Part shown: one piece after another, positions 60,641 through 64,000 of the stretch | Layout: the number at the start of each line of letters is the position of its first letter | Position numbering within the stretch: the stretch's first letter is position 1 | Assembly (NCBI GenBank): GCA_013368375.1 | Contig: JAACJP010000066.1 | Location: forward strand, 1-64,000 | From: Tricholomella constricta | Lineage: Eukaryota > Basidiomycota > Agaricomycetes > Agaricales > Lyophyllaceae | DNA: 64,000 nt | Direction: 5' to 3' | Notes under the pieces: generated by a model | The model's input: the letters and a program-made list of their open reading frames with translations, nothing else | What the model was told of the DNA's origin: nothing | Databases searched by the model: none | Translations under genes and position numbers: made by a program

Positions 60641-60785
60641 CTGTATGCAGTCCGCTACTCCGTTAATAACAATACACTGTAAGCCGTCCGCTACAGCACA
60701 GAGGACCCGCTAGCCACGTCAACTACGGTACACTGTATAGGCCCGCTAGAGCGTTGGTCACATTACATTGTAGTGTATGTATGTG
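60641..60785 (-). repeat. K2 right terminal repeat (alpha end)
   Basis: Inverse of the core at 18226-18370. Outermost bases on the minus strand are CACATACATA then CACTACAATG, as at the K1 left end. Followed by the TSD GTGTTTCC at 60786-60793. Confidence 0.88.
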
Positions 60786-61920
60786 GTGTTTCCGTCCCGT
60801 TACCTCCTCTTGCGACTCGGTTGTCGGTGTTGGTACTTCCTCTTGGGGTTCGTTGGTGTTTGGGCGGATGTTTTCCTTCTTCATGTTGTCGTTGGAGGTG
60901 TCGTTCTGATCGTTGTCGTCGTCCAGGAGGTCCCTGAGGAGGGGTTGTTTTTCCGAAAGGGGGTTGGCTGGTTTCGGAGCTTCGACATCTTCCTCCTCCT
61001 CAAGGGTCACGGTTCCCCATTGGGTCTTCCAAGAAAGCGATATCACGGCTAGTCCTGCCCCTTGTTCCATGGTCATGGCCATTTCTCGCCAGTCGATGTC
61101 CGGATTTGCTTCCCGTAACCAAGGTAGCCCGAGCACTAGTGGCGTGGCTGGGTGTAACTGTGTTATGAGGAGGTCGACCTTATACTCTAGTCCGTTCTCG
61201 AGTTTGATTGTTTCGGGACTATGGTGTGAAATGGCTCCACCTCTGCTGGGGTTTCCGCCGAACAGTTGTAGGGTCATGGGGCTGGCGAGAGGTTCCGGTT
61301 TCGTACACGAGGATTGTGCTATGAAATTGCCCGCTGCCCCGCTATCAATAAGTGCCCGTAGTCGCGTTGAAGATCCCTCCAACTGTACTTCGATCGTGAA
61401 GGAACGAGCCGACCGCGAGGGTAAGCGTTGAGCTCCTGTGCCTGTTGTCGTTGGAACGACTTCTTTTTTCCTTCGGAGGTCCGGTAGTGATCCTTCGATT
61501 TTGCCGTTTGACCCCCGTTGTAGCGTGATGCAGAGGTCTTTCCAATTTATTCGGGGATTGACCTCCTTCAGCCATGATAGTCCCAGCACTATTGTCGCTG
61601 TCTTGTGTAGCTTTGTAAGGAGGAATCTTATCCTCTGCGTGGTGCCGTCACTGAATTTGACGTGTTGGTGGTATAGTGTGTGATTTTGCCTGATGCGGAG
61701 AGTTCTCCGTCGAATAGGCAAAGGTTTATTGGGGGGTTGAGCTCCTCAAGGTGGAGCCCACGTGATGTCGCCATGTCGGAGTCCATGAAGTTGTCGGTAG
61801 CTCCGCTGTCGATTAGCGTGTTTTCGGGGTCTTCTCCTCCTCTGTTTGGCGTGAGGTGTATTAGAAATGCCAGTGACGAATGGGAGGAGAGAGTTACTGT
61901 GTGGGTGTCCATTGTCGATA
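60786..61920 (-). pseudogene. Element C Pol, proximal segment: two tandem retropepsin domains
   Basis: In the -1 frame relative to gag. Domain 1: NTLIDSGATDNFMDSDMATS, LCLFDGELSASGKITHYTT, then after a one-base indel within 61661-61676, FSDGTTQRIRFLLTKLHKTA, IVLGLSWLKEVNPRINWKD. Domain 2: RALIDSGAAGNFIAQSSC, LQLFGGNPSRGGAISHHSPE, VDLLITQLHPATPLVLGLPW. Both carry Asp-Ser-Gly and the hydrophobic-Gly (VLGL) element of retroviral-type aspartic proteases and align along about 90 residues. An acidic linker (LEEEEDVEAPKPANP, LLDDDNDQND) leads to the K2 site. Retropepsins normally act as dimers of identical chains; two in one chain is unusual. Confidence 0.85.
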
Positions 61921-61971
61921 ATGCCGTTGCGCGTAGTTTAGTGTCAAGGTCCGGTTTTAGATCTTCGCGAT

Positions 61972-63993
61972 TCAGAGCCCGGGCAAGTCCTGAATCGCCT
62001 CCGTGTTTCCCTCGTCTGCCTTGTGGTGAAATTTGAAGATGTCATCGCCGATGAGGTAGGTCGCTCTGCCCATGGCGTTTGCTGTCGGGCAGTCGCGCAT
62101 CCAGTGCTCCAGGTTACCACATAGGATGCAGGCCTTGTCCCGAATCCGTTGTTGTTTTACGTCTTTGTCGATCTTCACCCAGGGGCGTGTTGACTTCTTG
62201 AACCCGAAGTTGTTGGCTTGTAGGGCCTCCTCATCGTCCCATGCGATTTCCTGGTCTTGCGCTTTACTTTCCTTACCTGAGTCCGGGTCCTGATCATGAC
62301 TTTCGGCGTTCAAGTGTGCATTCCTGTTCCCTTGAGCCGTTTGCGGCGTCGTGCAGTTTGCGGGTCCGGCCGAAGGTCCAATCGGAGGTCGTGCGGAGGT
62401 GTTGGAGGCGTTCGCGTTATTCGCCCAGAGGGGTTTGTAGGACTCTGGATTTTCTATGCGATGTTCCCAGTACCTCCGGTCGATTTGAGTGACCAGATCT
62501 CGGTAACCTTCGTAGGTTTTGGGGCTTGGTGCGATGGCCAGGACGTTGAGGATTCATTGGGGGAGCGCTTTTCGCAGCGTGAACTGTAGCGCTACCCAGT
62601 TCCAGCCTGTTTCGTACGCTTCCTGTTCGAACTTGATGATGAATGCTGTGAACTTTTCCCATTCCTTCATTTTCTGTCGCGAGATGTTATTCTCGGCTTC
62701 CACCCTGGAGTTCGGTATGCTGAAGCGTGATCCCAATTCGTGTACGAACCCTTCCCAGTTCGTGAACATTGGGTGTTGTGGGTTGTACGTGAGTTGCAGG
62801 CGGAAGTAGTCCATGGCTCCGTCTTTTAAGTAGGAGCTCGCGAATGATACCTTCAGGTGGTCCTGTTCGTAGGTAATCGTCTTGGCTTGAAACGTTACCA
62901 GGCATTCTGTGACGAAGGTTTTCCATCTCCTCGGTTCTTTTCCAGTGAAGGGGTCCGGTTTCCTGATGTCGATTTTCGATTCCAGGTTTAGGAGGTGTCG
63001 GTACTGTTCCGGGGTAAGGTTTTGATTTGGGCCTAAGAATTGTTGCGGTGGAGGTGGAGGTCGTTGAGGGTTTGCGAAGTGGCCTCCCCCTGGATTTCCA
63101 GGTGGGCCTCCTCCTCCTCCTCCTCCGGGACCTCCCCCTCCCCATCCTGGGCCTCCTCCTCCCCATCCCGGACCTCCGGGGCCTCCTGGTCCTCGTGGTG
63201 GTCCGTATCCTCTGTGACCTCCTCCTCCTCCGGGCCCTCCCTGTCCTCCGGGACCTCCTCCGCCTCCGCCGGGGCCTCCCCCTCCTCCTCCGTAACCTCC
63301 TCCTCCCCCTCCTGGTCCCCCGGGGCCGTTTCCCCATTGAGATCTCGGGGTAGATGGTCCCGAAGGTCCCGGAGGTGGTTGTGGCTGTGGAGATGGTCCG
63401 TTATACTGGGGGTTTGGTCGTTCGCCGGGTATTGGTGGGGCTGGTCCGCGGTTGTAGCCAGTTCTGTATTGTTCGAACTGAGGGAACTGTTGTTGGGTCC
63501 CTTGCCTTCCTTCGAGGATGTTCACGTTTTGACCGGGGCCGGGGTCCGCTCCGATTCCACGTCGTTCTCTTGGGGAGATTGGGCGTGGGCCTTGCGGTGA
63601 CCTCCTGTTCTGATTCGCCAGGTGAGGTGGTGTTTGGCGCCAGTCTTCTCGTGTCCTAGGGGGTGCTCCTCCTTCTTCCCGGTTTTCTTCGCGTAATTCG
63701 TAGCTATGAGCATACGATAGCGGCGTTGGGATTCCTTGTTCCGACGGAGGTAGGGGAATATTCTCGGATTCCCTCTGAGGAGCTCCTTCTTGCATTGCGG
63801 AGGTCCTTTGTGGGCCTTGAAAACCCGAGTTTGGCCTGGAAAACGGTCCTTCGAAAGAGGGGTTCTCTTCGGGGATCCTTTGCAAATTGTGGGCTCCCCA
63901 GAACCCAAACGTCGGAGCTCTTCGAGCGTCCATCTCTAGCGTGATGGTGGGTTCGAACCCTTCTTGACTTGGGGGTGCGTTCCCTTGGTTCAT
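61972..63993 (-). pseudogene. Element C Gag, Gly-rich, with one nonsense codon
   Basis: ATG 63993 (MNQGNAPPSQEGFEP). The frame runs 674 codons to TGA at 61972-61974 with one internal TGA at 62554-62556 (KALPQ then ILNVLAIAP), again compatible with CGA to TGA. Regions: Pro/Arg/Gln-rich N-terminus; about 100 residues of Gly-Pro repeats (GGPGGGGGGYGGGGGGPGG, GPGWGGGGPGWGGGG); capsid-like core (KPDPFTGKEPRRWKTFVTEC, DYFRLQLTYNPQHPMFTNWE); zinc knuckle CILCGNLEHWMRDC. The long Gly-rich segment is unlike the gags of A and B. Confidence 0.85.
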
Positions 63994-64000
63994 CCTCCGG

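Larger units (their letters stand above)
18217..60785 (-). mobile_element. K2: multigene KDZ-family DNA transposon
   Basis: Inserted in element C with a perfect 8-bp TSD, GTGTTTCC, at 18209-18216 and 60786-60793. An 8-bp TSD is what Zisupton-type elements make. Ends are AGGGCAGGG-CACTACAATG on the left and, inward on the minus strand, CACATACATA-CACTACAATG on the right, followed by about 150 bp of shared inverted repeat. Genes: SDFDF-repeat (-), KDZ transposase (-), basic-repeat (+), Zn2Cys6 (-) and a small ORF (+). Removing B3 and A3 leaves about 15.6 kb. Frameshifts in the first two genes suggest it is now defective. Confidence 0.9.
8322..64000 (-). mobile_element. Element C: chromovirus interrupted by A1 and K2
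   Basis: Minus-strand Ty3/gypsy element; its 5' LTR lies beyond 64000 and no 3' LTR is recognisable to the left. Segments: gag 61972-63993, protease region 60786-61920, linker and RT start 17540-18216, RT to chromodomain 8322-10935. Ignoring K2 plus one 8-bp TSD copy joins ...VTGRKH to TQKPPPP... in frame; ignoring A1 plus one 4-bp TSD copy joins ...ITKKNR to YPLPLIGDL... in frame. That shows C is one element older than both inserts. Confidence 0.88.

Noticed and set aside
18217..60785. Starship-type giant element
   Set aside because: No tyrosine-recombinase captain gene; the CxC2 and KDZ core motifs, inverted terminal repeats and 8-bp TSD identify a KDZ transposon.
18217..60785. TET/JBP dioxygenase gene linked to the KDZ element
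   Set aside because: Such genes accompany some basidiomycete KDZ elements, so I looked for the HxD...H pattern in the cargo genes and found none.
1..64000. tRNA and rRNA genes
   Set aside because: No sequence with convincing tRNA A/B boxes or rRNA similarity was noticed; tRNA-like CCA complements are primer-binding sites.

Overview
The window is a basidiomycete (probably agaricomycete) transposon nest. Evidence: GC-rich fungal coding style, introns of about 47-56 bp with GTAAGT/GTATGT donors, a KDZ-type transposase with a CxC2 cysteine cluster, a fungal Zn2Cys6 cluster, chromodomain-bearing Ty3/gypsy elements and a fungal LINE with RNase H. I recognise no ordinary host gene; essentially every base belongs to a mobile element or its satellites.

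Layout, outermost to innermost, supported by target-site duplications (TSDs) and by reading frames that close when an insert is ignored: (1) element C, a minus-strand chromovirus whose gag lies at 61972-63993, protease region at 60786-61920, RT start at 17540-18216 and RT-RNaseH-integrase-chromodomain at 8322-10935. (2) C is interrupted by K2, a KDZ DNA transposon (18217-60785, 8-bp TSD GTGTTTCC), and by A1, an intact short-LTR Ty3/gypsy element (10936-17539, TSD ACGG). (3) K2 is interrupted by B3, a minus-strand chromovirus (27272-33646, TSD GTTCG), and by A3, a decayed A-family element (39005-59617). (4) A3 contains B2, a plus-strand chromovirus (40760-58926, TSD CACCA). (5) The 5' LTR of B2 contains a LINE (40884-52714, TSD GTCGGTGTATATA). 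(6) The LINE contains A2, an intact A-family element (42072-48185, TSD ACGT). On the left are B1, the 3' end of a B-family chromovirus (30-1488), and K1 (1676-7420), an internally deleted relative of K2.

Without inserts K2 is about 15.6 kb and carries five genes: the transposase, a downstream SDFDF-repeat protein, a divergent basic/acidic repeat protein, a Zn2Cys6 plus coiled-coil protein and a small divergent ORF. K1 keeps only the transposase C-terminus and an intact SDFDF gene between the same kinds of ends. In K2 the transposase has a 2-bp deletion and the SDFDF gene a 41-bp deletion, so this copy is probably no longer autonomous.

Main points for a second look: a stem-loop holding the gag stop and pol start (AUGA or UAAgcAUG) in family A; matched covariation between the B-family primer site and the LTR segment just downstream of the TATA box, implying self-priming; two tandem retropepsin domains in element C; asymmetric KDZ ends shared between K1 and K2; and sister-LTR differences that are almost all CpG transitions, with TGA stops at likely CGA codons that remove the chromodomain in three different chromovirus copies.
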